In this document: piece by piece, positions 16,209 through 23,873 of the stretch | How positions within the stretch are numbered: position 1 is the stretch's first letter | Layout: every line of letters begins with the position of its first letter | Assembly: GCF_034366625.1 (NCBI RefSeq) | Contig: NZ_JAXMIH010000030.1 | Location: 1-64,000, forward strand | Direction: 5' to 3' | Length of the DNA stretch: 64,000 bases | Origin: Prosthecobacter sp. | GTDB taxonomy: Bacteria > Verrucomicrobiota > Verrucomicrobiia > Verrucomicrobiales > Verrucomicrobiaceae | The notes under the pieces: model-generated | Databases searched by the model: none | The model's input: the letters and a program-made list of their open reading frames with translations, nothing else | Told to the model about the DNA's origin: nothing | Translations under genes and position numbers: made by a program

Positions 16209-17990
16209 ATGTCCTCCGACCCCAAAGCATCCCAAGCGCAAATGGAGAAAATCGTCTCTCTCTGCAAGCGCCGCGGCTTCATCTATCAAAGCAGCGAGAT
16301 CTACGGCGGCTGCGGCGGCGTGTGGGACTACGGCCCGCTCGGCGCGGAGCTGAAGCGCAACCTGCGCACCGCCTGGTGGAACACCATGACCCGCGAACGC
16401 GAGGACGTGCTCGGCCTCGATGCGAGCATTTTGATGAATCCCGCCATCTGGAAGGCCAGCGGCCATGTGGATACCTTCGCCGACCTCATGCGCGAGTGCT
16501 CGCTGACGAACAAACGCGTCCGCGCTGATCACGTCGATCCTCAGGACGGCGTCGTCATGAAATACAGCGGTGCCAAGGCCCCGAACGGCTGGCGCTGGGA
16601 CCGCGCCATCTCCGCCTTGCTGAAAAATGGCGAGCACATCGAGAGCTTCCGCAAACGCATCCGTGCCCTCATCGCGCAAAATGCCGGTGAAGCCGCCGGC
16701 AAGCCCGAGGAGATCGAATTGGTCGGCGAGGAGAAAATCGACGCCGTGAATGGCAGCGTCGATTTCCATCCCGAAACCGGCGGCATGCTCGGCGAGGCCC
16801 GCCCCTTCAATCTCATGCTCAAGACCTACCTCGGCCCCACCGCGACCGAGGACGACGTGACCTACCTGCGCCCGGAAACCGCGCAGGCCATCTTTGCGCA
16901 GTTCAAGAACGTCTTCGACTCCAGCCGCGTGAAGGTGCCATTTGGCATCGGCCAGATCGGCAAGGCCTTCCGCAACGAGGTCACGCCCAAGAATTTCACC
17001 TTCCGCAGCCGCGAGTTCGAGCAGATGGAGCTCGAGTTCTTCATCAAGCCCGACGAAGCCGTCGAGATCATCAGCGGCGAAGTCGCGAAGTGGCATGAAG
17101 GCGCTGATTTGAGCGAACCGCAGCCAAATTGGGGCTGGGAGCTGTGGCACCGCTACTGGGTCGATCAGCGCACGAAGTTCTACCAAGGCATCGGCCTTGG
17201 CGACGTGCTCGAGTACTACTGGCAGACGCCCGCCGACCTCGCCCACTACGCCCGCGCCTGCGTGGACATCCTCTGCGAGTTCCCCTTCGGCACCGAGGAG
17301 CTCGAAGGCATCGCCGCGCGTGGCGACTTCGATTTGTCCGCGCACCAGACCGCCAGCACGAAGTCGCAGGAGATCTTCGACGAGGAACTCAAAACCGCCG
17401 CCGCCAAGCTCACTGACGAGCAGAAGGAAGCTCTCATCCAGAAACGCCTCGCCGCCGAAGCCGCGAAAACCAAGGGCGAGCCCATGCCCGAGGCCGCCGT
17501 GCGTGCGTGGTTCGAGCGTCTCTTCAAAGGCAGCTACGTCCCGCACGTCATCGAACCCTCCGCCGGTCTCGACCGCATGGCGCTCGCCGTCATCGCCAAG
17601 GCCTTCAGCGAGACCGAAAAGGTCGATGAGAAGGGCAAGAAGGAAGTCATCACCGTCCTGCGCCTGCATCCACGTGTCGCCCCGATCAAAGTCGGCGTCT
17701 TCCCGCTGCTCAAGAACAAGCCCGAGCTCGTCGCCAAGGCCCGCGAGGTCTATGCGCTGCTCAAGAAGCACATGAACTGCTTCTACGACGAGACCGCGTC
17801 CATCGGTCGCCGCTACGCCCGTCAGGACGAAGTCGGCACGCCCTTCGGCGTCACCATCGACTTCGACTCCCTCGGCGAAAAAGGCCCGGAGTTGCTCGAT
17901 ACGGTGACCTTGCGCCATCGCGACAGCAACGAACAGGAGCGCGTGAAGATCAGCGAGTTGCTGGGCAAGTTGCTGCCGCTGGTGTCTTGA
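16209..17990 (+). CDS. glyQS: Glycyl-tRNA synthetase, single-chain class II
   Basis: 593 residues of the alpha2-type (eukaryote/archaeon/Gram-positive-like) GlyRS rather than the alpha2beta2 form. N-terminal MEKIVSLCKRRGFIYQSSEIYGG and WDYGPLGAELKRN are diagnostic; class II motif 2 is seen in FRNEVTPKNFTFRSREFEQMELEFF, motif 3 in IEPSAGLDRMALAV, and a C-terminal anticodon-binding domain follows (PIKVGVFPLL, GTPFGVTIDFD). It charges tRNA-Gly in the cytosol. An internal Ala/Lys/Glu-rich insertion (about residues 400-430) is longer than in typical members. It stands alone, with a convergent membrane-protein gene downstream. Confidence 0.97.
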   Translation: MSSDPKASQAQMEKIVSLCKRRGFIYQSSEIYGGCGGVWDYGPLGAELKRNLRTAWWNTMTREREDVLGLDASILMNPAIWKASGHVDTFADLMRECSLTNKRVRADHVDPQDGVVMKYSGAKAPNGWRWDRAISALLKNGEHIESFRKRIRALIAQNAGEAAGKPEEIELVGEEKIDAVNGSVDFHPETGGMLGEARPFNLMLKTYLGPTATEDDVTYLRPETAQAIFAQFKNVFDSSRVKVPFGIGQIGKAFRNEVTPKNFTFRSREFEQMELEFFIKPDEAVEIISGEVAKWHEGADLSEPQPNWGWELWHRYWVDQRTKFYQGIGLGDVLEYYWQTPADLAHYARACVDILCEFPFGTEELEGIAARGDFDLSAHQTASTKSQEIFDEELKTAAAKLTDEQKEALIQKRLAAEAAKTKGEPMPEAAVRAWFERLFKGSYVPHVIEPSAGLDRMALAVIAKAFSETEKVDEKGKKEVITVLRLHPRVAPIKVGVFPLLKNKPELVAKAREVYALLKKHMNCFYDETASIGRRYARQDEVGTPFGVTIDFDSLGEKGPELLDTVTLRHRDSNEQERVKISELLGKLLPLVS

Positions 17991-18004
17991 GTCGATTTAA
18001 CGCT

Positions 18005-18079
18005 TCGGATCAGGCGACGACGAGCGGGAAGCGTCGATGACACGACAGATGCCATACGAGCCGTTGCCTGCATCCGTTT
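18005..18079 (-). repeat. 75-bp hairpin repeat, copy A
   Basis: Matches copy B (18542-18616) at 71 of 75 positions in the same orientation. The ends form an imperfect inverted repeat (on the minus strand GGATGCAGGCAACGGC against GCCGTCGTCGCCTGATCC) with a bulged base. It lies about 90 bp after the stop of the gene at 18168-18512, when read on that gene's strand. Confidence 0.8.
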
Positions 18080-18167
18080 GGTTCGCCCTCGTTTGGCCAT
18101 GCGACTGCTGTCTTCGGTTGCTCGCTATATGTAGCCTCAGTCATAAAGTGTCGTCGAACGTGCCAAG

Positions 18168-18512
18168 CTAGTTAGGAATATGCTTAAACATGGCAAGAGC
18201 GCAGAGCGGCCAGCCAATAAAGCCGAGCAAACTCAGGGCAAACAATCCGAGTAGGCGCTCAACGAAAACGCCCACAATCGTGAACAATATACCAACAACG
18301 AAGATCAGGATCGGTGCCCACCACACAACCGTCCAGCCGTAATAGATCAGATATGCTAGTCCCGTAATCATGCCAGCAATGGCCGAGAGCGTCAAAATAG
18401 CCTCGAATCCCTTGCTCGACCCACGGAAGGAACGCACATGAAGCTGCTGGTAAAAAACAAACATACCGAACAGGCAGTAGAAAAGGACTGAGAGCCAAGA
18501 GATGGATTGCAT
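18168..18512 (-). CDS. Small multi-pass membrane protein, unknown
   Basis: 114 residues from the Met at 18512 (MQSISWLSVLFYCLFGMF). The upstream open frame reads through hairpin repeat B and is unlikely to be translated. At least three hydrophobic segments are visible: SWLSVLFYCLFGMFVFYQ, AGMITGLAYLIYYGWTVVWW and APILIFVVGILFTIVGVFV, with a further one near the C-terminus. No family was recognised. Flanked on both sides by copies of the 75-bp repeat, which hints that this gene-plus-repeat unit may have been inserted or duplicated together. Confidence 0.65.
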   Translation of the reverse strand: MQSISWLSVLFYCLFGMFVFYQQLHVRSFRGSSKGFEAILTLSAIAGMITGLAYLIYYGWTVVWWAPILIFVVGILFTIVGVFVERLLGLFALSLLGFIGWPLCALAMFKHIPN

Positions 18513-18541
18513 GTCTCTGGAGGATTGGGTTCTTGGGCGTC

Positions 18542-18616
18542 TCGGATCAGGCGACGGCGAGCGGAAAGATTCGATGACACGACAGATGCCATACGAGCCG
18601 TTGCCTGCATCCGTTT
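18542..18616 (-). repeat. 75-bp hairpin repeat, copy B
   Basis: Second copy of the element at 18005-18079, differing at four positions. On the minus strand it starts 2 bp after the stop codon of the 18619-19263 gene and ends 29 bp before the start of the 18512 gene. The imperfect terminal inverted repeat is CGGATGCAGGCAACGGC / GCCGTCGCCTGATCCG. Confidence 0.8.
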
Positions 18617-18618
18617 TT

Positions 18619-19263
18619 TTAGGCCGGTTCGTCCGTCGGTTTTGGTTCATGAAGGTCTTTGCTGACATCGGTGGTCAAGAGTGTGCGGTCGTAATATTGG
18701 GCGATGTAATCCTGAAATAACGCGCCTAGCAGAGACAGAAGCGAAACAAGAACCAAGAGGTAGAAGGTCGCTCGGCCCTCGACTGCAAAAAGCAAATAAT
18801 GCCAGTCGTGACCGCGAATGGCCGGAGACAGAAGGCGCCCGATGACGGCACCTGCGCCGATGGCCCAGGCACACCCGTAAAGGAAATGAATCTGTGATGA
18901 CCACAGATCCATGTTCCGTTGGAAGTTCGGATGTTTAGAGCGGCGGACCCAACGCACGTAATCCCGCTTGTAAGTATTGATGAGGAACGAATCCGACTTG
19001 GGCAAGGCGGGCGTTGGATACTGATGGTCGAGACACCACCTGATAAACTGTACGATAGGACGATGAAGAAGAGCGCGGTGTAGAGTATAAATGAAGCTGC
19101 CAGCTACCATGGCGACGAGAGCGAGGCCGGTACCCTCAGACAACCCGACGCCGCCAGAAAGTGCAGCGTCGAAACCAGTGCGAGTCAGCGCCAATGCGAG
19201 CAAGAGCGCGCCGCCGCTAAATCCGTAGCGAAGGAGGTCGGAAAAGTTGAGCTTCTCTAGCAT
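18619..19263 (-). CDS. Predicted membrane protein, unknown
   Basis: 214 residues with about four hydrophobic segments: YGFSGGALLLALALTRTG, GTGLALVAMVAGSFIYTL, LYGCAWAIGAGAVIGRLL and FYLLVLVSLLSLLGALF, separated by a charged loop (INTYKRDYVRWVRRSKHPNF). The C-terminal tail is hydrophilic. No family was recognised. Its stop codon almost touches hairpin repeat B, which may serve as its transcript end. It begins at MLEKLNFSDLLRYG; no stronger start is visible. Confidence 0.72.
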   Translation of the reverse strand: MLEKLNFSDLLRYGFSGGALLLALALTRTGFDAALSGGVGLSEGTGLALVAMVAGSFIYTLHRALLHRPIVQFIRWCLDHQYPTPALPKSDSFLINTYKRDYVRWVRRSKHPNFQRNMDLWSSQIHFLYGCAWAIGAGAVIGRLLSPAIRGHDWHYLLFAVEGRATFYLLVLVSLLSLLGALFQDYIAQYYDRTLLTTDVSKDLHEPKPTDEPA

Positions 19264-19479
19264 GAGAGCGTATAAGTGGCCGAACAGTGAAGATGGTTAA
19301 CAGATCGTGAGGTTTGTCAGCAGCTTTATAGCCAACGGTTTTGTCGGAAAAGTACGGGCTGTGGCACCCATGGGTGTCGTTTTACACTCCTATGCCGTTG
19401 CTGGGCAACAAAAATGTCGGTTTACGCGCTGTGGGCGGATATTGAAGGGCGAAAAATATCCACAAGAGGACGCCTCAGC
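19264..19479. promoter_or_regulatory. Noncoding stretch with a palindrome upstream of the membrane-protein gene
   Basis: No convincing gene. It holds GGCACCCATGGGTGTC (19363-19378), a palindrome with 8-bp arms and one mismatch, about 100 bp upstream of the 19263 start, a plausible operator. A short plus-strand open frame here has no family resemblance. Confidence 0.35.
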
Positions 19480-19755
19480 TCAGCAGCGCACCAAACAATA
19501 CCCGAAGTCCATCTCCCAGCCGGTGGCGGTCTTGGTCACGGGGATGGCGGGAGCGAGGCGGTAGAGGAGACGGCGGCCGTCTTGCGGGTTCTCCGCCGTC
19601 ACCACCAGACCGGCACCGCGCAAATTGACAAGGTGCTTGAGCGTGGCGTCCAAGCGCTTGCTCACGCTGCCTGCCAAAGCGGTGGTGGTGAGGCCTTGGC
19701 CGGGGGCGAGGATCTGGAGAAGCCGCCGACGGGTGGGATCGCCGAGATGCGGCAT
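19480..19755 (-). CDS. ArsR-like winged-helix regulator
   Basis: 91 residues with an ArsR-type winged HTH: GDPTRRRLLQILAPGQGLT (helix 1), TTALAGSVSKRLDATLKHLVNLRGAGLV (helix-turn-helix) and a wing with NPQDGRRLLYRLAP. It may repress its own operon; no metal-binding CxC motif was seen. The Met at 19755 starts abruptly inside the usual helix 1 context. Directly upstream, in another frame, VIPADTVYAA looks like the missing N-terminal lead-in, so the gene may carry a small frameshift or use an unrecognised start. The 42-bp array at 19867-19992 lies about 110 bp upstream. Confidence 0.7.
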   Translation of the reverse strand: MPHLGDPTRRRLLQILAPGQGLTTTALAGSVSKRLDATLKHLVNLRGAGLVVTAENPQDGRRLLYRLAPAIPVTKTATGWEMDFGYCLVRC

Positions 19756-19866
19756 AGACGGTATCCGCCGGAATCACCTGAGGTGGCGGCGCGGGCAGGG
19801 TGGGAGGCGCGGCTGGCGTGCTCATGGTGAGATTCTGCCCGCTCCGAGCCTGTTGACAAGCCCCAC

Positions 19867-19992
19867 GGCTCCGCAATCGGCGTGCCCGAGGCTCCCAACA
19901 AGCAGGATGGCTCCGCAATCGACGCGTCCGAGTCTCCCGACAAGCGGGACGGCTCCGCAATTGGGCTGCCGGAGCGGCCTCAGGCTGGAATC
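19867..19992. repeat. Second 42-bp-period tandem array (three units)
   Basis: GGCTCCGCAAT recurs at 19867, 19909 and 19951, exactly 42 bp apart, each followed by a CG..CCCGAG and CTCCC-ACAAGC-GGA segment with substitutions; the third unit diverges after about 25 bp. The consensus is unrelated to the array at 31-370, but the period is identical. It occupies the intergenic gap between the 20010-20432 gene and the ArsR-like gene. Confidence 0.8.
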
Positions 19993-20009
19993 GGCCCTCC
20001 TTTTGAGGG

Positions 20010-20432
20010 TTATGCGGCCCCAACAGGCTGCGGGAGCGGGGCGAGATCGGGCGGGAGGAAGGTGGTCTTGGCCTCGGGCGACATGATGCGGTCGCGGGAG
20101 TAGAAGAGGAGCAGGGTGCGCTTGTCGCGGAGCTGGGTCTGGGCGTCGAAGAAGGCGTCGGCGGATGCCGCCGGGCCGAACTGGCGGAGGGTGGTGTGGA
20201 CGAGATGGAGCCAGGCCTGCGTCATCGTCTCGTGATAACCGCCGGTGGGCGTGTCCTGGATGCCATGCGTGGCATTGTAGGCCTTGATGCCGCTGCTCAG
20301 TCGCTCCAGCGCCTCAGCATGAGAAAAACGGTTCAGGTAGAGATAGGCGACCTTGAGGTGGGCGCGGTGATTCCACTGCTCGTGCGGGAAGGAGTGATCT
20401 TCGAAGCGGCGGAGGTGTTCTGCGTCAGTCAT
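20010..20432 (-). CDS. Conserved hypothetical protein (FEDHSFPHEQWNH type)
   Basis: 140 residues, predicted soluble and mostly helical. The N-terminal FEDHSFPHEQWNHRAHLKVAYLYL contains four histidines in a pattern common to a widespread small family of unknown function; TGGYHETMTQAWLHLV adds another His/Glu cluster that could bind a metal. LLFYSRDRIMSPEAK is a conserved C-terminal piece. No signal peptide. It is 9 bp downstream of the 20442 gene and upstream of the ArsR-like gene on the same strand, so the three could be co-transcribed despite the repeat array between the last two. Confidence 0.78.
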   Translation of the reverse strand: MTDAEHLRRFEDHSFPHEQWNHRAHLKVAYLYLNRFSHAEALERLSSGIKAYNATHGIQDTPTGGYHETMTQAWLHLVHTTLRQFGPAASADAFFDAQTQLRDKRTLLLFYSRDRIMSPEAKTTFLPPDLAPLPQPVGAA

Positions 20433-20441
20433 GGAGCCGAT

Positions 20442-21068
20442 TTAGTGCCCGTCTGGTCCAGCATCATGGCCCTTTTTGAAACGTGCCACCTCATCTTCAG
20501 GAATAGGCATGAGGCGCATGAGAAGTGTCTTCAAATCACGAAAACCATCGGTGTGGTTCTCCCAAGCAGCTCCTCTGCCGTATTCCATTATGAAATTGCT
20601 GCAATACCAACAGATGCTCGTCTCAAAGGCGATCTCTGGGCCGATCCAGACGCGGAGGCCGTGGATCGGGAAATGACATGCGGCACCACCTATGTGCGGC
20701 TGACCACCGATGGCATTCGAGAGCACTGGAAGCAATTCTTCACGTTCTTTGGGGGTGCAAAAATGACTGGCGAGAACGGGAGTGTTCTTCGAGTAGGGTT
20801 TGATCTCGAACACTTGGAGGGCTGGCTTGGCGCGCTTTTCTTCACCAAACGAAAAATCCAGCAGCAGCACTTCCACGCGTGTGGCGCTGGTAATCAGTTG
20901 GGCCATGCGCCTTCGATACATCCCATGGAGAACTTCCAAGCCGGTGTTGAATTCATCTTGAGCCCGTTCCTTGGCTCTGGCGACTGGACCACTCTCTTCT
21001 GCATGAGCTGTGGAAATGCCCAGCACAGCAACCATTAAAGCGAGGAGGAGGTTTGATGCAGAGGGCAT
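20442..21068 (-). CDS. Secreted hypothetical protein
   Basis: 208 residues with a clear signal peptide (NLLLALMVAVLGISTAHA, cleavage after AHA). The mature part starts with a helical segment (VARAKERAQDEF) and contains five cysteines, two in a CWYC motif (about residue 155) that resembles a redox CxxC but lacks thioredoxin context. No family was recognised. Expected in the periplasm or outside. Confidence 0.7.
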   Translation of the reverse strand: MPSASNLLLALMVAVLGISTAHAEESGPVARAKERAQDEFNTGLEVLHGMYRRRMAQLITSATRVEVLLLDFSFGEEKRAKPALQVFEIKPYSKNTPVLASHFCTPKEREELLPVLSNAIGGQPHIGGAACHFPIHGLRVWIGPEIAFETSICWYCSNFIMEYGRGAAWENHTDGFRDLKTLLMRLMPIPEDEVARFKKGHDAGPDGH

Positions 21069-21086
21069 GGCCTTGGTTGCTAGGAA

Positions 21087-21656
21087 TCACATCTCCAGGA
21101 AGTTCTTCAGCAGATGCTTGCCGTCCTGGGTGAGGATGGACTCGGGATGGAACTGGACGCCGTGGATGGGGAGTTCTTTGTGGCGGAGGCCCATGATCTC
21201 GGAGTCGTCATCGCTGGCGGTGGCGGTGATTTCGAGGCAGGCGGGCAAGGTGTCGCGTTTGACGAGGAGGGAATGGTAGCGCGTGGCCTCGAAGGGTTCC
21301 GGCATGTTTTTGAAGACCGATTTGCCCGTGTGATGAATCATGGAGGTCTTGCCGTGCATGAGGCGTCCGGCGCGGACGACATCGCCGCCGAAGACGTGGC
21401 CGATGGCCTGATGGCCGAGACAGACACCGAGGAGCGGGGTGGTTTTACCGAAGCGCTCGATCACCGCGCAACTGATGCCGGCTTCCTTGGGCGTGCAGGG
21501 GCCGGGGGAGATGCAGATGTGGTCGGGCTTGAGCTTTTCGATCTCATCGAGCGTGATCTGGTCGTTGCGGCGGATTTCCATGACGGCTCCCATCTCGCCG
21601 AAGTATTGGACGAGGTTGTAGGTGAAGGAGTCGTAGTTGTCGATGATGAGGAGCAT
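21087..21656 (-). CDS. trpG/pabA: Anthranilate/aminodeoxychorismate synthase glutaminase subunit
   Basis: 189 residues, the normal size for a free-standing class I glutamine amidotransferase. [19 protein letters not shown] is the classic N-terminus; [11 protein letters not shown] forms the oxyanion region, [10 protein letters not shown] carries the nucleophile Cys (about residue 79), and the catalytic His/Glu are in [11 protein letters not shown]. It hydrolyses glutamine to feed NH3 to TrpE or PabB, for tryptophan or folate synthesis. No partner subunit is adjacent, so TrpG and PabA cannot be separated, and it may serve both. Confidence 0.95.
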   Translation of the reverse strand: MLLIIDNYDSFTYNLVQYFGEMGAVMEIRRNDQITLDEIEKLKPDHICISPGPCTPKEAGISCAVIERFGKTTPLLGVCLGHQAIGHVFGGDVVRAGRLMHGKTSMIHHTGKSVFKNMPEPFEATRYHSLLVKRDTLPACLEITATASDDDSEIMGLRHKELPIHGVQFHPESILTQDGKHLLKNFLEM

Positions 21657-21700
21657 GGGGGAACGTCAAGAGGTCAACAGTCAAGGCGTCAAGAGCCGCG

Positions 21701-22192
21701 CTAGAAGCCGCGAAGCTGGAGGAGGGTGTCGAGCTCGCGCTGGAAGACGGGGATGTCTGCGGCGGGCGGCTTGTAGTCCTCAGTGGGTCCGCGCATGCCG
21801 AAGCGGCCCATCTGGTCCAAGAACCACATGATGGTGGTGCCGTCGCTGAAGGTGGCTTTGCCGCTGATGAGAGCGCCGGGCGGCGGGACTTCATCGACGA
21901 TGATGTTCAGATCGACTCCGCCTGCCGGGGCTACGGCGGACGGTTCTCCGTCGGGGAGTTCGCCGTCTGCACCGGGAGCGGGCGCTGGAGGGACGGGCTT
22001 TTCCGCCGGCGGAACTTCACGCGGCTTGTCTTGAATCTTGACGCCCAGCTCCATGAGCAGAAGACGCGTCTCCATATAGGTGAGCGTGGTGCTGCATTCG
22101 CTGCGGAGGCGGTCCTGGATTTGATTGAGAGTGGCGCCTTCAGCGGCCCATTGTTCGACGAGTTGACGCTGTTGCGGGGAGAGGTTTGCCAT
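21701..22192 (-). CDS. Conserved hypothetical, HTH-like N-terminus and proline-rich linker
   Basis: 163 residues. The N-terminal 60 residues (SPQQRQLVEQWAAEGATLNQIQDRL) read like a small helical DNA-binding-like domain; a Pro/Ala-rich linker follows (VPPAEKPVPPAPAPGADG), then a short C-terminal domain with SGKATFSDGTTIMWFLDQMGRFGM. The layout is seen in proteins apparently restricted to Verrucomicrobiota; function unknown. It lies 44 bp upstream of the pabA/trpG gene on the same strand. Confidence 0.75.
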   Translation of the reverse strand: MANLSPQQRQLVEQWAAEGATLNQIQDRLRSECSTTLTYMETRLLLMELGVKIQDKPREVPPAEKPVPPAPAPGADGELPDGEPSAVAPAGGVDLNIIVDEVPPPGALISGKATFSDGTTIMWFLDQMGRFGMRGPTEDYKPPAADIPVFQRELDTLLQLRGF

Positions 22193-22220
22193 GAGGTGGG
22201 GTTGCGAAGCTGAAATGAGA

Positions 22221-23075
22221 TCAGCCGTTCATCTTGTCGGTGATGACATGAGCCAAGGAAGAGGCCTTTTGATAGAGCACCTTCACTTCTTCCTGGCTCA
22301 GCGCCTTGCCTTCAGGGACATCCACGAGCGGGATCATTTCCTCCAGGCCTTTGCGCAGGGTCTGCAGCGAGGGATTCTTCATGATGCTGGGATGCAGGCT
22401 GTCGAGGCTCATCAGGTAATACTCGGCGATGTCTCGACGGGTGAGCTGGCGCGTTTTTTCCTCGGCGTAGTTGTCGTTGATGCTCTTGGTGGCGATCTCG
22501 AGCGCGCGCAGCCAGCCGCCGAGGCTGATGAGGTGCGCGATATCGACATCGCGGAGCTGGACCATCTCCGCCTCGACATCGGCCTGGGTTTTGGCGAGTT
22601 CGACGCGCAGGTCCTGCCAGTTGCCCTTGAGGCTGTATTCAAACAGACTCTGCTGGTGCTTGGAAAGGCGGCCGCCTGCACCGAGCGCCTTGCCGTATTT
22701 GATCATGGCGCGGCCCACGTTCTCCATCTCCTCGACCTTCTCGCATTGCACGATGAGGAAACCATCCGCGATGAGTGTGCCAAGCCCCATGGAGACCAAA
22801 ACACGATCGGCGGGGGTTTTCTCGGTGAACGGACGCTTGAGGTCGTCGTAGCGGAGCTTGCCCACCTTGTTGAGCATGTCGAAGAGCTTGCGGATCGAGG
22901 GCGTGGTGAACTCGTTCACGCCGAACTCCTCGCGTACGTGCTCATCCCCGATGACATCCTCAGGGATGGGGTTTTTCTGCGGGGTGCGCTCAGGCGCATC
23001 CTGGGCATTGAGCGCGGCGATGCCTGCGGCTCCGAGCAGGGGCAGCAGCAGGCGGGCGATGAAACGGCGAATCAT
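22221..23075 (-). CDS. Secreted hypothetical protein, helical
   Basis: 284 residues with an N-terminal signal (RRFIARLLLPLLGAAGIAALNAQ). The mature part is predicted nearly all alpha-helical, with charged segments such as SIRKLFDMLNKVGKLRYDDL and VAEMENVGRAMIKYGKALG-like repeats. No catalytic motif was found. It starts the minus-strand run 23075 to 21087 and is divergent from the methyltransferase gene across about 110 bp. Confidence 0.75.
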   Translation of the reverse strand: MIRRFIARLLLPLLGAAGIAALNAQDAPERTPQKNPIPEDVIGDEHVREEFGVNEFTTPSIRKLFDMLNKVGKLRYDDLKRPFTEKTPADRVLVSMGLGTLIADGFLIVQCEKVEEMENVGRAMIKYGKALGAGGRLSKHQQSLFEYSLKGNWQDLRVELAKTQADVEAEMVQLRDVDIAHLISLGGWLRALEIATKSINDNYAEEKTRQLTRRDIAEYYLMSLDSLHPSIMKNPSLQTLRKGLEEMIPLVDVPEGKALSQEEVKVLYQKASSLAHVITDKMNG

Positions 23076-23186
23076 GGCGGCGATGATACGGTGCCCCCCC
23101 GGGATTTCCAGCGCGAGTCTGGAAAAGTCTTTCGAGCGGCCAATTCGCTACATTTCCACGGATTCTGGCGTTTGATGCTCACCATC

Positions 23187-23864
23187 ATGCGCCTGCCCAC
23201 CTGTTTGCTCTTCATCGCCGCCCTCCACCTGCCAGCCCAGGAGGCACCGCCAGCGCTGACGGAATACATGGGCCGCCAGATCGCGCAGACGATGCACTGG
23301 AAAGGCGCGGAGTGGCTGATGCGCCGCGTGCGTGAACGCGAAGAGGCCACGACGAAAATGCGCGAGGAGCTTGAGGTGAAGCCGGGCATGGTCGTGTGTG
23401 ACATGGGCTGCGGCAACGGCTACCACACGCTGCCGCTGGCCGAAATGGTCGGGGCGAAGGGCAAGGTCTTCGCGGTGGATGTGCAGCCGGAGATGATCGA
23501 GATGCTGCGCCAGAACATCACGAGGAAGGAATTGAAAAATATCGAGCCGATCGTCGGCCTTTACTACGACCCGAAGCTGCCGCCGAACACCTGCGACATG
23601 ATCCTGCTCGTGGATGTGTATCACGAGTTCTCGCATCCCGTGCAGATGCTCGCGGGAATGCGCGCTGCCTTGAAGCCGGACGGGCTGCTCGTACTGGTTG
23701 AATTCCGCGCCGAGGACGACACGGTGCCGATCAAACCCGAGCACAAGATGAGCAAGGCGCAGATCCACAAGGAGATGAACGCGAATGGCTTCGAGATGAA
23801 ACGCGAGTTTGACGGCCTGCCGTGGCAGCACCTGATGTTCTTCGGCAAAGCGGAGAAAAAATAG
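23187..23864 (+). CDS. Exported class I SAM-dependent methyltransferase-like protein
   Basis: 225 residues from the ATG at 23187; an in-frame ATG at 23175 adds four. The N-terminus MRLPTCLLFIAALHLPAQ is a convincing signal peptide. The rest is a Rossmann methyltransferase: motif I VVCDMGCGNGYHTLPLA, an acidic residue ending strand 2 in VFAVDVQPEMIEML, and strand 4 in CDMILLVDVYHEFSHP. It resembles Methyltransf_11/25 proteins. Export is odd because SAM is cytosolic; either the leader is a membrane anchor or the protein has another role. It is followed convergently by the SDR gene 9 bp on. Confidence 0.82.
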   Translation: MRLPTCLLFIAALHLPAQEAPPALTEYMGRQIAQTMHWKGAEWLMRRVREREEATTKMREELEVKPGMVVCDMGCGNGYHTLPLAEMVGAKGKVFAVDVQPEMIEMLRQNITRKELKNIEPIVGLYYDPKLPPNTCDMILLVDVYHEFSHPVQMLAGMRAALKPDGLLVLVEFRAEDDTVPIKPEHKMSKAQIHKEMNANGFEMKREFDGLPWQHLMFFGKAEKK

Positions 23865-23873
23865 CGTGCCGGA

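Noticed and set aside
18005-18616. Integron attC sites
   Set aside because: Hairpin form and position after genes fit, but canonical GTTRRRY/RYYYAAC pairs are absent from copy B, and no integron integrase is in the window.
22191-23174. Plus-strand extension of the methyltransferase frame to give 557 residues
   Set aside because: The extension is antisense to a signal-peptide-bearing gene; methyltransferase similarity and a signal peptide start at 23187.
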